A stretch of 64,000 nt of DNA. Source: Cantharellus purpuraceus (lineage: Eukaryota > Basidiomycota > Agaricomycetes > Cantharellales > Hydnaceae). The translations under genes and the position numbers were made by a program. The notes beneath the pieces were generated by a model. That model was not told the DNA's origin and ran no database searches. It was given only the letters and a program-made list of their open reading frames with translations. The DNA is taken from NCBI GenBank assembly GCA_025174535.1, contig JALBUN010000045.1, forward strand, positions 3,410,001-3,474,000, written 5' to 3'. Below are positions 42,795 through 54,603 of the stretch, one piece after another (the first letter of the stretch is position 1; every line of letters begins with the position of its first letter).

Positions 42795-44078
42795 TGATGA
42801 GCCAGGATGCATCGAGGATGTATATCGAACCACTCTGATAGTCCAACTCTGCCAGTGTCTTTTGTATCAAGGTTTTAAATAGTGCTGCAACTCCCTTTCC
42901 ACCTCAGTCTCTATTTCAGGCCATCAATCATTATCAGCCTTCTATTCACACCAATCCTTTCATCATTATTCACATGGCTTCCAATTCTATTCCTCTCTCC
43001 AACATCTCTTCTAATAATATGTCACACTGGTCTCTGGACATGGAGGACTATCAAAAATACACTGAGCTCCACAGGCATGTTAAGCCACCTCCATGTGTCA
43101 AAATACTTCCAAAACTCTTTCAACATCCAAGTCCCCACCATGTCTCTCTTATGCCATTGATGATCCTATATTCTTTCACAATTCCATTGAACCATATACA
43201 TTCCTTGGCATTTTGCCTCTATATCATAACATGGATAGAAGAGTCAAACGTGAGGTAGAATTTCAGTCGCCATCGCTGACCTATCCTCCCACTTCAATCC
43301 GACTCAGGTTACATCGTGTCAGGCAAAGGGACCGAATACCCTTGGAACGGGATACCATATGGAGACGGATCACTCAGACAATAAGGAGTATTTGTTGTGG
43401 ATGCTGACTGAAGTCCTCATGTGACTCAGGGTTGATTTACCTTTGGAGCTGTAGGGAAGATGGTATTGGTGGATGTTTCTATTGTTCTTTTATATGACTC
43501 ACCCCTGTTTCATCTTTTAATTCATTCATACATGACTTACTCATCCTTTGTCTATTTTGGTTCTTTTATTACTCATCACCCCCTATTCTTACAAAGATGA
43601 CCCCTATCTGTCACTTCATTTCTTCATGATTTCCCCATTAGTAGTTCAACTTCACATGCTTTGTCAGCAGGCTTGATCAGCATTTCTTGCATCATATCAC
43701 ATCATTTGCTCCTCATATTGTGTTGTTGTGCCCTGGGGATTTGTATCACCTGAAACCAGCTTTCAGGTACCTCTCAACCGGGCTCCCCATCATCCTCCAG
43801 TCACAGAGCATGATCAACCATCTCACCAGAAAGTCCCAGAGCATGATCTACCATTTTGACCATACTTTTCACTCCCCATTATCCTCCAGTCACAGAGCAC
43901 TATAAATCAGCTTGACAGCACCCTCCTCATTCACCCTCACCAGACACAGAGCACTATTACACTTACCCATTACTCAGTGCTACCCCTTGACCTGACTGTT
44001 TTTTTGGCATGCTGAACAACTGTTTGCTAGGACCGTTGTGTGCAGGCTTATAGGATCTATTCCATAAGCAAACTGACA
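42795..44078 (+). repeat. LTR B3, rearranged copy
   Basis: TGATGAGCCAGG...AAGCAAACTGACA. Compared with B2 it lacks the segment holding the TATA box (join near 43747) and has an extra block near 43830-43930. The flanks do not match (ATGC left, TCAT right), and the flanking G pieces have opposite orientations, so the copy probably marks a recombination joint. CpG sites are often TpG or CpA here. Confidence 0.75.
42974..43407 (+). pseudogene. B3 copy of the LTR-encoded ORF
   Basis: Homologue of the B2 ORF: frame 42974 onward (MASNSIPLSN) shifts near 43125-43140 after a small deletion and continues in the frame ending at 43407 with SICCGC. Most differences to B2 are C/T or G/A. Confidence 0.65.
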
Positions 44079-44535
44079 TCATGCTTCAGTCACTGGAGTG
44101 TATGATTGGAGGAATCACTCCTCCAAAGAACATACTGAATTAGAGCTTGTGCTCTGGTTTAGATGATCAGGAGGCATTGCCCCTGATCATGCTGCTATAT
44201 TAGAGGAGTTTGCTAAATGCATCACCTCTGGAGCAGCATTTAACTAGCCCACCAGAGTTGGTAAGTGAAAGCAGGAGACTCAGGGAGTCTCTCAAGCAGC
44301 TCATAAAGCTGCTAAATGCTCTCTTGCTGAGCATTTAGGTCATGATCCACTTAATTGTAAACTCAATTGGGATGCTGCAGTAGCAATTGCATCCTCCTCA
44401 TCCATTCAAGTGGATGAGGATACTGCAACCACATCAGGGATGACTGAGAGCCATCCCCCTCTGGAGCCATATGAACAAGATGACCATATGGACACCGACT
44501 CATTGGAACAGCTTCATAAGGAGCTGTATGATTAA
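44079..44535 (+). pseudogene. G-type polyprotein C-terminus, hairpin-rich
   Basis: Plus-strand frame of about 150 codons with three internal stops (TGA, TAG, TGA), including HTELELVLWF, SLAEHLGHDPLNCKLNW and an acidic end DTDSLEQLHKELYD, stop TAA at 44533-44535. The polypurine tract and LTR follow directly, so it is the 3' end of a polyprotein. Its orientation is opposite to the gag piece at 40998-42794. It is dense in perfect hairpins, for example 44106-44126. Confidence 0.6.
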
Positions 44536-44563
44536 AAAGTACTGAATGAGATTGTGTCTCATT

Positions 44564-44579
44564 CAAAAAAAGGGGAGGG
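44564..44579 (+). promoter_or_regulatory. Polypurine tract of element G
   Basis: AAAAAAAGGGGAGGG lies directly before TGTAAGTACC, the start of LTR G. It fixes the 3' end of the element. Confidence 0.7.
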
Positions 44580-45249
44580 TGTAAGTACCCAAGGTACTTA
44601 CTTACTATAACATATAAGTACAATTAATATATGCAGCATTCCCTTAAGGAATGCTGTCCTCTTGGTAGATATATGTGTCCATAGGGTGCATATGTATAGT
44701 TATTATGTAAGCCAGTGGGCCCAGTACACATGTGGGTCCACTTATAGTAGAGAGAACTTAGTAACTACCACACTGTACAGCACATTGCCCAACCAATACA
44801 CTTGGTTGAGTTCTGTGCAATGGTGTGAACTAAGATACCCAATAACAATTTCCTACCAACAGTGGGTATGGTTCCACTCTTGGGACCTGAATACTTGATA
44901 TCTGTCAGGGTTCATATGACTCAGTTTCTATTTTTAGTACCTTTCTTATTGCCCCTATCAGCACAGCCTGTTAGGGTGCACTCTCCTATCTCTCCCCTAT
45001 TGTTCCCTATCTTGCTTCCCCTATTCCTTGCATCATCTGGTATAAAGATTTTGCCTGGTGCAGCACGGTTTCCTCAGCTTGATCTCTGAGGATATCTGCT
45101 GTACTAGGTGAGTCCCATGTATTTATCAGTGACAAGTGTATAGACTGAGGATATCCGCTGTGCCAGCTGGCATTATCTCTTATCGGCTCTCACTTATTGA
45201 GTGTCTTGTTATTGTGGCCTTGTCATTCAGCATAGCCCTCACAATATCA
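44580..45249 (+). repeat. LTR of element G, interrupted by E3
   Basis: Starts TGTAAGTACCCAAGGTACTTAC after the polypurine tract and, once E3 (44903-45243) and one ATATC are removed, most likely ends ...TTGATATCA at 45249. It contains further perfect hairpins (TAAGTACC/GGTACTTA at the start; CAGCATTCC/GGAATGCTG near 44633-44655). It is inserted into the AT-rich unknown ORF to its right. Confidence 0.6.
44903..45243 (+). repeat. Solo LTR E3, 341 bp
   Basis: TGTCAGGG...GCCCTCACA with ATATC duplicated (44898-44902, 45244-45248). Long form, with both copies of the 22-bp repeat. It lies at the very end of LTR G. Confidence 0.9.
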
Positions 45250-46581
45250 CCTGTTATATCATTCCATATAAGTGGCCTTATAGGAATAAGTTTGGCATAA
45301 TTCCTAAGAAACTTATTGTACACATCAGTATCCCAAATACTAACAGTAGCCTTGGAATGTCTTCCAATGGATATATGGAATCTAGCACAAAAATCCATAC
45401 CTTCAATAGAATTAACTTTCTGCCTATTATCACAATAAGATATATACTTCTCGCTGTTCCTAATCCCGTTTCCCTTGAAGCTAACAAAAATCTCTCTTAG
45501 TTTATCCTCATCATCTGTCTTATCAATATCAGTATCTACACTAACAATGTTACCATCATCTGAATCAGGTTTCTTCTCATGGTTGTTAAGGTATATAACA
45601 ATCATCTTGTTATGTCCTAACAAGTTCTTATTTGCATCATAAGAATTAAATGGTAGCAATGCTGGCATCCCCTTCTCAGCATTAGGATTAGGAAGAGCAT
45701 TATCCAGAATTGCTTCCACAGGATTTTGAGTAACCTTCCAGAACTTGTAATGTTTATCATTGTCCTTAATACCCTCTAATGTTGCTCCTATTATCTCATT
45801 CTCCTTTGAATACCATGAGCAAAACAAGTTCTTTTCCTTTACAATAATGTTATGACTATATTCATTAACGCCCAGATCACCGTCTGATCCACTCAGATCC
45901 CCACGCATATGAAATCTATACTCCATTTGGAAACTGCCACATCTCCATTTACCTGTCTGATTGTCACTGCCAATTCCACCCATCCATCTCCAGTTCCAAT
46001 TGATGCTTCAGCATCACCATAGGAACCCAGACATCAATCCCTGTCGGACTCGGACATACTCATGTAAGGCCATCAGCCTTGGAGACCCATCACCAGAGTA
46101 ATTATTATTAGATTTCAAATATGTATTTAAGTTGCCCGACTGGGGACTTCATTCCCCAGTTCGAATATTGAATCACGCCTAGTTCCTAAGTCCAATCCTA
46201 ACTCTCTAAGTTGTACTCCATCTCCAAAACCTCGGACACCAGTATTAGTGAGGGTGCAGCACATAAGCTGAAGCCAAGTCTGTTCTGACCCCCATGACGT
46301 ACCCGACTCCTTCTCCGACTCCAACCCAATCTCCGACCCCCAATCAGACCTAGTGCATAACAAATAACCAACTTGAACCCCATTCTGGAGTAGTTATTAA
46401 TTCCTAGTGAAATACTACTACTTTCTAATGTGGGGGATTCACCTTTTGCTTTGTTAAGAGAATAGCCAAGGCTTAGCAAGGAACCTACAGCTGAGGCTAC
46501 ATTAGCCATGGCTATTATACTGGTCAGTATGTTCATAGCTGCCATTGTTAGAATACAAGATATTAAAATGTTGGATATCAT
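45249..46581 (-). pseudogene. Unrecognised AT-rich ORF, interrupted by a solo LTR, C-terminus cut
   Basis: Minus-strand frame starting MISNILISCILTMAAM. The first about 40 residues are hydrophobic like a signal or membrane segment. After removal of the A LTR (45848-46362) and one AATAA, GFKLVI joins KEKNLFCSWYSKE in frame and the protein runs on without stops to about 45250, where LTR G cuts it (roughly 270 residues). The middle is Asp/Asn/Lys rich (DTDIDKTDDED). Codon use is strongly A/T-ending, unlike the host genes at 14.7-16.6 kb or the P450. I do not recognise a family. Options are a fast-evolving secreted host protein, a gene from a virus or plasmid, or cargo of an unknown element. Confidence 0.55.
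45848..46362 (+). repeat. Solo LTR of family A, 515 bp
   Basis: TGTTATGACTATATTC...GTGCATAACA with AATAA duplicated (45843-45847, 46363-46367). It is the only complete A LTR with a perfect duplication, so it defines the family termini. Confidence 0.92.
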
Positions 46582-46602
46582 TTTTAAGAAATATTTGAAA
46601 GA

Positions 46603-46990
46603 CTATTCACTGAACTTAGTTGATATCTCCAACTTGAGGTTGGGAATAATAATGTCATAAGGAGTCATAGTGATTTTTCCATCCTTCCAGGTTACTACAA
46701 CTATTCTTTCTATACCATGATAAAAAGTTGTTTCTCCTTCTATTACCACATCATAAGTACTACCCTTGACAAGCTTCCCTGTTATTTCCTGGCCACTTGC
46801 TTTGAAATAAAGGAAATTTCTGTATTCCCCCTATCTGTTGTGCTATACCTGTTGATCTTGACAACCATCAGCCCCGGTATCTTATTCCAAAGAAAATGTA
46901 AACTAATCCCATACCCATAATTATATACCTGAAACAATCCTGGGCATAATAGATTGTAATCATAGAACTATTTCCAGTCATGTGCCCCCT
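46603..46990 (-). pseudogene. Second AT-rich unknown ORF, upstream of 46581
   Basis: Minus-strand frame ending at the TAG at 46605-46603 (KLEISTKFSE) and readable upward through KLVKGSTYDVVIEGE, NKIPGLMVVKINRYS and YNYGYGISLHFLW, with one apparent single-base shift near 46810. The start is not found. It lies 22 bp upstream of the MISNILIS ORF in the same direction and has the same base composition, so the two may form one transcription unit. It has alternating hydrophobic/polar residues, as in beta-rich proteins. Family unknown. Confidence 0.45.
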
Positions 46991-49900
46991 TGACTACCTC
47001 CTGTGCATGTATCTGACAAACCAACACAGATCATGGCTGTTTCACACTTGTCCTACCATTATATATACTATGTGAAGAATGATGAGAAGAACAACATATC
47101 CAAATTTCAGCCCAAGAGCATGGTTCTCACATGAAGCTTTCATGCCCTGGTATATAGAATGGGGTGAGTCTTTATTCCAACTTCATCTCTGTTATCTTTC
47201 ATAGGGTTCCACTCAGCCATTCTGGCGTCTTTCTTTTTGATTAAATCACTTTTTTCCTACTTCCTTCGCCCAACGCTAATTCTCTGTTGTACCAGTGATC
47301 CTCCTTCACATCAAATGTGAATCTTCTCCAGATGGCACATGGTGCCTCGCGCACGTCGATCAGGTTCTGGTGAACACGGCGCGTATGCGCATAAGTTATA
47401 AGCCAGTGCACGAAATGCGGCATGCCACACTTGACTCACAACAGAGACACCCGTCTGTTTATCTATAATGTCATACCCAGCGTCTGTATCCCACAATATG
47501 TTGGGAAATGATATTCTCCCAATTGCACGAGTCATCTATACTCCGTTCATTGCAGCGCGGCACTGCACCGCACGACGCAACACATCATCCCCAACACCCA
47601 CCATACCACGCCAGGGACTACGGTACCTGACCCACTACACACCAGGAAAGCCCGGTCACAAATACTTGCCCCCTCCAAGCCCTCACTACCCATCCATTTT
47701 TGTCATTCATCCTACTCTGCACACACCCTATTATCGATCGCCTTGCCGCTTGACTTTCACGCACCCTTTTCTTATCATCGGCATCATTTTCATCATCATA
47801 CTCTTCGCACTCATTTCACGTTCAACTCTCATTCTTCGCATGTCACTCATCTCAATGACTTCACTTTACACTCCATAATACTCTCGATATGTTTACAAAG
47901 GTGTTCAAGAATGCTGCAATTGCTATCAAATGGATGAGACGATCGCGCGTCTTCTCCTGCATCGGTTGTATTTCAAAGTCGTCCCCCCCCCCCCTGTGGC
48001 ACTGCGTGTCTTGCGTGTTAGATCTTGGTTTAGGTACGGTAGGACGTCCCATGCTTCGCTACATGAGAAACCAGAGGAGGGCGACAGCGAAGGAGATGTG
48101 GGATTCTGGTGCGCACGTCTTAGTGAGCTTACCACTTCATTATCACTTTCTCGTCACTCAAACATCGAGATATGATTCCAGGTCACGGGAACATATGTGC
48201 AAAGAGACTTTTCGTCGTGACCGGTTTCCGTAAATTCGAAAATGCAGCCTAACATTGGTAAGAATACGACCGCTCGCGTGCAGACCCGCTGAATCCTGGA
48301 TGAATCTCAATGGAAGTGGTAGTCAAAGGGTCTCGTACATTATTACGCCCTGCAGGTGGACGGAGGATGCGGTGCTGGAAATGAAAGGTTGGAATCCTGA
48401 TGAGGATGGTATGGAGGCGGGATTAGATCGATGGGACCGTGAGATCGCAGTTGTGTGATGGCTGCAAAAATGCTGACTTACAGCCTGCCTCATATCAACC
48501 TAGAAGTCACCTCTCCGACATGGAACGCACTATCGGCATCCATTTCAGCTCCCCGACCTCCAACAACCGCCCACACGCCCACCATTGGAAACTCAACCAC
48601 GCCGATGATACCAAACTCCTCGGTACTTGAGTGCGTGCGTGCGTGCGTGATTTTCATGGCATCCATCCGGGTGAATGTATTGTTTGGAAGCAATGCAATT
48701 CACCTGAATGACCGCAAGCCACGTAGGTAGTCATAGCCATTATATCCTAACCTCTTGCACTGTATTTGGGCATGCCCCAGTCCACTTGTGTATGTATGCC
48801 CGTGTGCAGCTGCACCTGTGGTTCGCAGTGTGAGCGTCAGAGTGTAGCTGGAGCTGACGTGGCAACTGGAGGAGTCTTCCCTCCAATCTCAGAATCTTCG
48901 TCCTGGGATTGTCTGGTCCCTGCTCCGTCATTATCTTAGTTGGTCCTCGATTGTACAGTATCGAACTATATCTGTCTTCGTCACATTCGGTTAGGAGTGG
49001 CTGGTATGTTGGATGTTTCAGGTGCGTGCGTGATCTAGAATGGTTCCCATGCTCTCTAGGACAAACACAACGACTCACTCAGTCTCAACCTTCAGATATA
49101 CAATGGGAAATAATGGGAATGGTAAGATTCACAATGATATGCACACAGCCAGAACGCAGAGGACTCGCCAGTTGTAACATCCAGTTCGCGGAAGCTCTCT
49201 TGCTTATTCAGCATGATGATCCGATCAATTCCGGGCGGCTACATTCACGTGGAGTTTCCGTCGAACATTGATAGAGGTGAATTTAGGTATTGGCATGCGT
49301 GTGTCACAGTTGTCTGTGATGCTTAATGGGACACACTACGTGTGACTCGTATTCCAGCCATCCAGACAACATGAACTAAGTTGCGCCCTCAGCTCATAAT
49401 AGCTTCTGCCGCCTCCATGAATCGTTTTTCAATTCGGCAGTGCTGATATATCACAAGATTCAGAACGTCCATACAAAGGCTAAATTTGCGACGCGAACGC
49501 CGACGACTATTACTAGGAACCAAGGGATCGCACCTGAGCTCGGCGACCCTCGCGCGTGCGCTCATACAGCTACTGTTGTATGTTGGTATGTCTAATGCTA
49601 GGCTCATAGACTGTGTTTTCTCTCCAGTCCGCCATGTCACTTTAGCCTCTTGCTGAGAAATTAGTGTGCCTCCAACTCTCCGTCCTTTATGGTCAAATCT
49701 CAGACATCCGGGTTGCCGATAGTCCTAATCTTTTTCAGACGCCTTAATGCATCTCTCCGTGATGCCGTTGCTATGTTCTGCGACTTTACTGGCGCCATCA
49801 TCCATGAAGAGTGATCAGAGGCTAGTGGACGAGACATCATATAGGTGCACACGTGTATTCTTTTATAGACACTGAAACTGGTGAAATATTGTATTCCACC

Positions 49901-50430
49901 TGTCCCAAGTTTAATCTAGCGTCCATGGCACCTCACTTCGTATGTTCCCTTATATCTGACATGCCATGTATACTGAATCAGACTTCAATTCATAGATGCT
50001 CATGCTATTGTCAACATAGTGCCAAAGAACTTGACTACAGACAATGAATATAGTTCTGATATTTGCAACATCACTCTGTGAAATTCAGTTTACCCTCACT
50101 GCTATTGGTAAGAATGTCCTGTTTGCGAGTGTTCGACATAGTAGCCGAGATCACGCGGTGGAGACAGTTCCCTTCACTGCGATACTTGCGTAGCACAGAC
50201 TTGCTGGGTCACATGTGCTGCACACGCCCTCTGACGAATCATCATCACTATGACCATGAGGTCAAGTATTTTCAGCGTCATGGCTGTAGGCCAAGTGGTT
50301 CGTCGCTGTGGATACCAGGATGTTAGAACAAACAGTACTCCTAGAAATTCAGTATATATATGAGCCCCTTGTAGTGTTCTACCCATCGCATACTCGTATT
50401 CTAGCCCACTTGGTATACCTCTCCATCGAC
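46991..50430. other. Mostly unique DNA, no gene assigned
   Basis: Base composition becomes host-like. A TATATATACTATG stretch near 47060 and several short frames (47468-47878, 47889-48233 plus; 48255-48458 plus) are visible, but none has a recognisable domain. There is a C13 run near 47985 and a GCGT tetranucleotide run near 48634-48650. A stretch at 47873-47945 resembles 52314-52385. One or more unrecognised multi-exon genes may lie here. Confidence 0.4.
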
Positions 50431-52124
50431 ATGGCAGCTCAGACAGAACAGGCGGCAATTCAAGCAGCGTCAGATATGTGCGTCGCCTCTCACTATATGC
50501 GTGGTACTTTTTGAGTTTATTATCTGGCATCAGTATGACCGTGAATTACACCTTGATAGGTGCCCTTGGTGAGCCTAAGGCTCATGTGCGCAACCTATCT
50601 AACAGCTTCCCTGCTTAAAAAAGCTCTCCTTTCCTACGACATCTTTCTGGGAATCTCACATGAGATTCGATATGTCTGGAATAAACCGTTTAAACTGGGG
50701 ACAGCCCTGTATTTTCTGGCGCGATACTCCATGCTATTGTTTCTCTCGCTACAAACATTTGGGCAATATTTCAACTTTACATCACTTGAGGTCTGTTCCT
50801 GTTGATGACTTTTGTTTATGCACATAGATGACACAGGGCGTAGTAAGTTCAAGGGCAACCATTGTAACGCAGAAATTCATACAAATTAGAACATGTGATG
50901 GGTTTGTTCAATTTCTGGATGTTCTTTTCATCCCCCCACTCATTGGTATTCAAGGTGATGTGAGCTTTCCTTTGCAGCAATGGATCATTAACGACACTAA
51001 TTATGCAGGGCTTCTACTGGCGCGGGCATATGCGGTTAGCAATCAGAAGAGGGCGGTATTGGTTGTTCTTGGAGTTCTCGGAGGTTGCGCCATCATATCA
51101 TCACTGGTTGGTACATGCCTGCATTTATGCGGACTTGCGTGACAGACACCTATTATATGCAGTAGCAGTCTTGGATAGGTGTGACATCACCAGTGCACAA
51201 CTCCACACTATCACCGGGTACGTACAGCATAGTCTCAAATGACCTGTGCTCAAAAGATTCACCAGAGGTAAGACAAGTAAAAATGATATTTACTATGACA
51301 TGGTCCATTCCCTTCTTTTAGTTAATGACGTCGACTCGATCGCAGTCATTTTGTTTGACACAGTAGCAGTTGCTGTGACACTCGCTGGCACACTCGGAAC
51401 GTGGAGAATTTATAAACAATCCACATGGAACAAGCTATCGCTGACACGTTTACTGGCCCAGCAAAGTAAGCTAGGACCTCAGTTACGGTAGAATTCTGAC
51501 AGATAGACACAAATATTAGGTGTGATGAGATTCGGGTATTTCATCCACTACCACCGTCAACGAATCATGGATTGATTGTTATCAGATTTGTATTGACCCT
51601 CACTCTTGCTGACACGATCTTGCGATTGGTATGTGGATGTATCATTATCTATGCCATTTCTAACCGGATGCACTAGACCTTGAGAGTACGTCACACATTG
51701 GTATCTGCTGCTGTGCCACTCCAACTTTTACTTTAGCCTACACTTTCACCTGTGCTCGGACCTATTCAGGAGAGGTGAGTCGGAATACGGAATTTTAGAC
51801 TTCTACTAAAATATATGCTGCCTGTCAGCCATCATCATCTGCCGGTTCCACCTCGACCTCCAAAGGAGACATGTGCACCCCAACAGCACCACTTCCCTGG
51901 GGATCCCTACTATCTCTCTTGGCAGTTTCCATGCGGCCACGCAAAGCATTCACGACACTGTGATGGCAGAATTTGGGGATTCACCCGTCAATGAAGGTGT
52001 TGGAACAGAAGCATCAAGGGATGCGGTCGGGTCCACAGAGTCGGATACGCCGGCAGAGACATCAGATAATGATATTGAGCTTGAAGAGATCCAGTTCCGG
52101 CCACAGGCAGCTCAGGAGGCGTAG
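50431..52124 (+). CDS. DUF6533-type integral membrane protein, multi-exon
   Basis: Start ATG proposed at 50431 (MAAQTEQAAIQ). After a first intron comes the DUF6533-like block ALLSYDIFLGISHEIRYVW and LGTALYFLARYSMLLFLSLQTF (about 50590-50770), followed by exons with AGLLLARAYAVSNQKRAVL and a hydrophobic segment LVVLGVLGGCAIISSLVG (51000-51140), then VILFDTVAVAVTLAGTLGTW (51335-51480), and a cytosolic tail with ICRFHLDLQ and an acidic end (SDNDIELEEIQF) to the TAG at 52122-52124. Such proteins of about 300-350 residues with several membrane helices form large families in mushrooms; their function is not known. Exact splice sites were not resolved, and some exons are in different frames, so decay cannot be excluded. 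Confidence 0.7.
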
Positions 52125-52850
52125 TGGCGGACTATCTGCCCGTGTTCGGCTGGCTGATAGGACGAGTATACATCGTTTCGCACTATTACCCTGTCACTTG
52201 GAGGGCCGTGTGGGGGGTGTTTGAACATCTATTCACGTTAGTCACTGGAACGGTCTCCGAAAGGCCTATATGCAGTGTAGTTATGTTAATATTGGACAAG
52301 TCGGATCGAATTCCATAATATTCTCAATATGTACTCTGAGAATGCTGAAATTGTCGTCAGATGGATGAGACGTCCACGAAATATTGCGCGACGCGATCAA
52401 ATATACCAAGTCCTACACAAAGCTTGTCCTGGAAACTAGCAGCAGCGTGCAACTTGGAAAGCAGCATGACACTGATGCATTGATGAGTGACAGTTTTGTT
52501 AGACGACCTCGAGCGGATCTCAGGGGTGTTGTTTCGAATACTTGTGCGGCGTAACTATTTTCGAAACCTTATTAAACAGGTCCAATCATATTTCATTATA
52601 TCATGAAGTTCTTCAGTCGTTCATTCTACAATAATCAAGTTATACTCCCTTTAGAAGGTTCCTTAAGGTACAAAATATAGCTCCGACACTTCCAGGGGAT
52701 TATACATATGAGCGCTTCGGGAAAGACCCCGGAGCGGTCAAAGTGCAAAAGAAACAATACGACTACATCTACCACGTTACACCTTACTGCTACTCACATC
52801 ACGGAGGTCACGGTGAGCGGCAGCTGAACCCGACCAGGTTCTCCTTTGAC
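52125..52850. other. Intergenic stretch between the membrane protein gene and the P450 pair
   Basis: No recognised gene. A segment 52314-52385 resembles 47873-47945 (both contain ATGGATGAGACG after an AATGCTG block). The plus-strand frame 52743-53096 is the antisense shadow of the P450 pseudogene and is not called. Confidence 0.45.
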
Positions 52851-52869
52851 CCTAAAATAATCAGAAAGT

Positions 52870-54595
52870 CGTCAGACTTGGATAGAGACCGGAGGTTCGG
52901 TAATTCATACATAGGAGTCAGGATTTCCTGGAGCAGGAGAGAACTCAAAGTGTTCGATAAATTCTGTGAGAATAGCATTTCAAGGATTCTGAAGGGACTG
53001 TCAGGCAGGACTGAGCATAACGTGGGGAACGTACGTGAAGCGCCACCTAGGGAACAGATCACAGCTTTAGTCCTTCTCATGAGACTCGGGAAATAGACAC
53101 GCACCCGATGCAGCTGCGTATCCCGCTACCGAATGTCGCTCTACAATGGAAAAATACTTCCTTAGGTCGTTGATGCAAAGACCTGTCAATCCTGGACGCA
53201 CAGATTGGACAATACCCCCAGACCCGTCTTCTGGTGGGTCTCTATTTTTTCTAGGAAACGCTCTGGCCGCCAGACATCCGCATCCTCTCCCCATACCGAC
53301 TTCAGCCTATTTGTGACTGCTCAGCAATGACTGTAAAAAGTGAAATATTTGTATGAACCTATTGTACGCTGCAAGGGACAGAATCACTGCCTGCCCTTTG
53401 CTGATGGGGATGTTAGTTATGACCTCTCCCATATTCGTCTTCAGAGGCGTTGAAAGGGGTAATACAGTTTAGCGAGAGGCCACATGTTGAAGCATTGTGA
53501 GAATCAGGTGGTATCGGAGTGTTTCCTAACCCGCAAGTAATCACCCGGGGAACCTACTGGGTACAGACACATGGCAGAGAGCTCACCTTCATAACAGCAA
53601 GAAGCCATTTCATGGAGTCCAGGTTAGCAATCGTGAGCTCACCATTTCCCCGCTTTGAAGCATGCGCACTGGTTGCTCTTATCTCCTCTTAGACATGGGT
53701 CTGGATGTCCGGGTGTTTCGAAAGCTCATATAAAGCGCATGCTGAAGAAGCAGTCGTCTCTTGCCCTGTGATCATCAATGTCCTATATATCCATGCAAAT
53801 GTCAAGGTCCCTGTCCACGTGTTGCAGACCAAGTACAGCAATTGTGCCATCAACTCGGCTTTGCTAAGTCTCACATTCAGATCTTCAGACATGTTGGCCT
53901 TGACTGGTAAATGGAGTGTCAGGTCCCGTTTGCTAGCACAGATTAAGTTGTAACTACCACTCGCCAAGAATGCTCATTACATCCGTTCCACTTGCATTTC
54001 CTTCTCAACAGGTTGTGAGTGTGTCTGTTGGACAATCTTCTTGGTGACACGACCTGCCACGGTCGTGTACCTTTGAAAGCTTCTCAGCTGTGGTGTCGGG
54101 AGTAGTTGGATGCTTGTCGCCAACCCAAGAGGAAGGTAACCCCAAAGAGTTTCAAAAGCGATCGAAAAGTCGGATCGTTTGAAAAATGAATCGGCACTAG
54201 AATCATGGGCGTATTCAGCAACAATGCAGAACAACGGAACGTAGTAATTACGAGAGGTTTTGATACACGGTAGACAGTTCATTGCGTTTCTCGTCTATGG
54301 CTCCAAAGTCATGATTAAAGGTGGCTGTTATACTCAATATTCGTAAATTTCAAGAGGGCATTCAGCAAGTGGAGTTACCGTGGCCCAGGGCATCCAAAGT
54401 GGCACGAGCAAGCCACGACTGAATGTCAAGAACAAGGGATGTGCCGCCATTCTGCGCCATTGACTCTTCCCATTTAGTTACAATCAGGTGATACACAACG
54501 ATCATTAGCAGTGAGACGCAAGAAGACAAAGTGAATGAACCCTTTGCGAGGTGTGCTGAAAGAGTGGTAAAAACATCCGCAAAGCGCATTTTCAC
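52870..54595 (-). pseudogene. Cytochrome P450 pseudogene, N-terminally truncated
   Basis: Minus-strand exons parallel those of the neighbouring plus-strand P450: RMFLPLFQHTSQR (54590-54545), KWEESMAQNGG...ARATLDALGHG (about 54480-54365), SFFKRSDFSIAFETLWGYL (54220-54000), SEDLNVRLSKAELMAQL, I-helix ITGQETTASSACALYEL (about 53760-53705), DSMKWLLAVMK, a weak ETLR exon, ISKGQAVILSLAAYNR (53400-53345), VWGEDADVWRPERF (53310-53265), and heme motif FGSGIRSCIG (about 53150-53115). An in-frame TAA (53691-53689) follows QTHV, and the last exon is frameshifted. The first 100 or so residues are missing at the joint near 54600. Confidence 0.85.
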
Positions 54596-54603
54596 CGTCG
54601 CCT

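Noticed and set aside
45180..45983. A single 267-codon minus-strand gene
   Set aside because: Its two ends lie in LTR A and LTR E; only the middle belongs to the AT-rich ORF, whose real frame continues on the other side of the A LTR.
47980..47996. C13 run as a functional element
   Set aside because: Simple homopolymer, possibly with length error; no flanking structure.
48633..48651. GCGT tandem repeat as a regulatory array
   Set aside because: Only about four units long; an ordinary microsatellite.
52743..53096. A 117-codon plus-strand gene
   Set aside because: It is the antisense shadow of the 3' part of the P450 pseudogene and shows no motif of its own.
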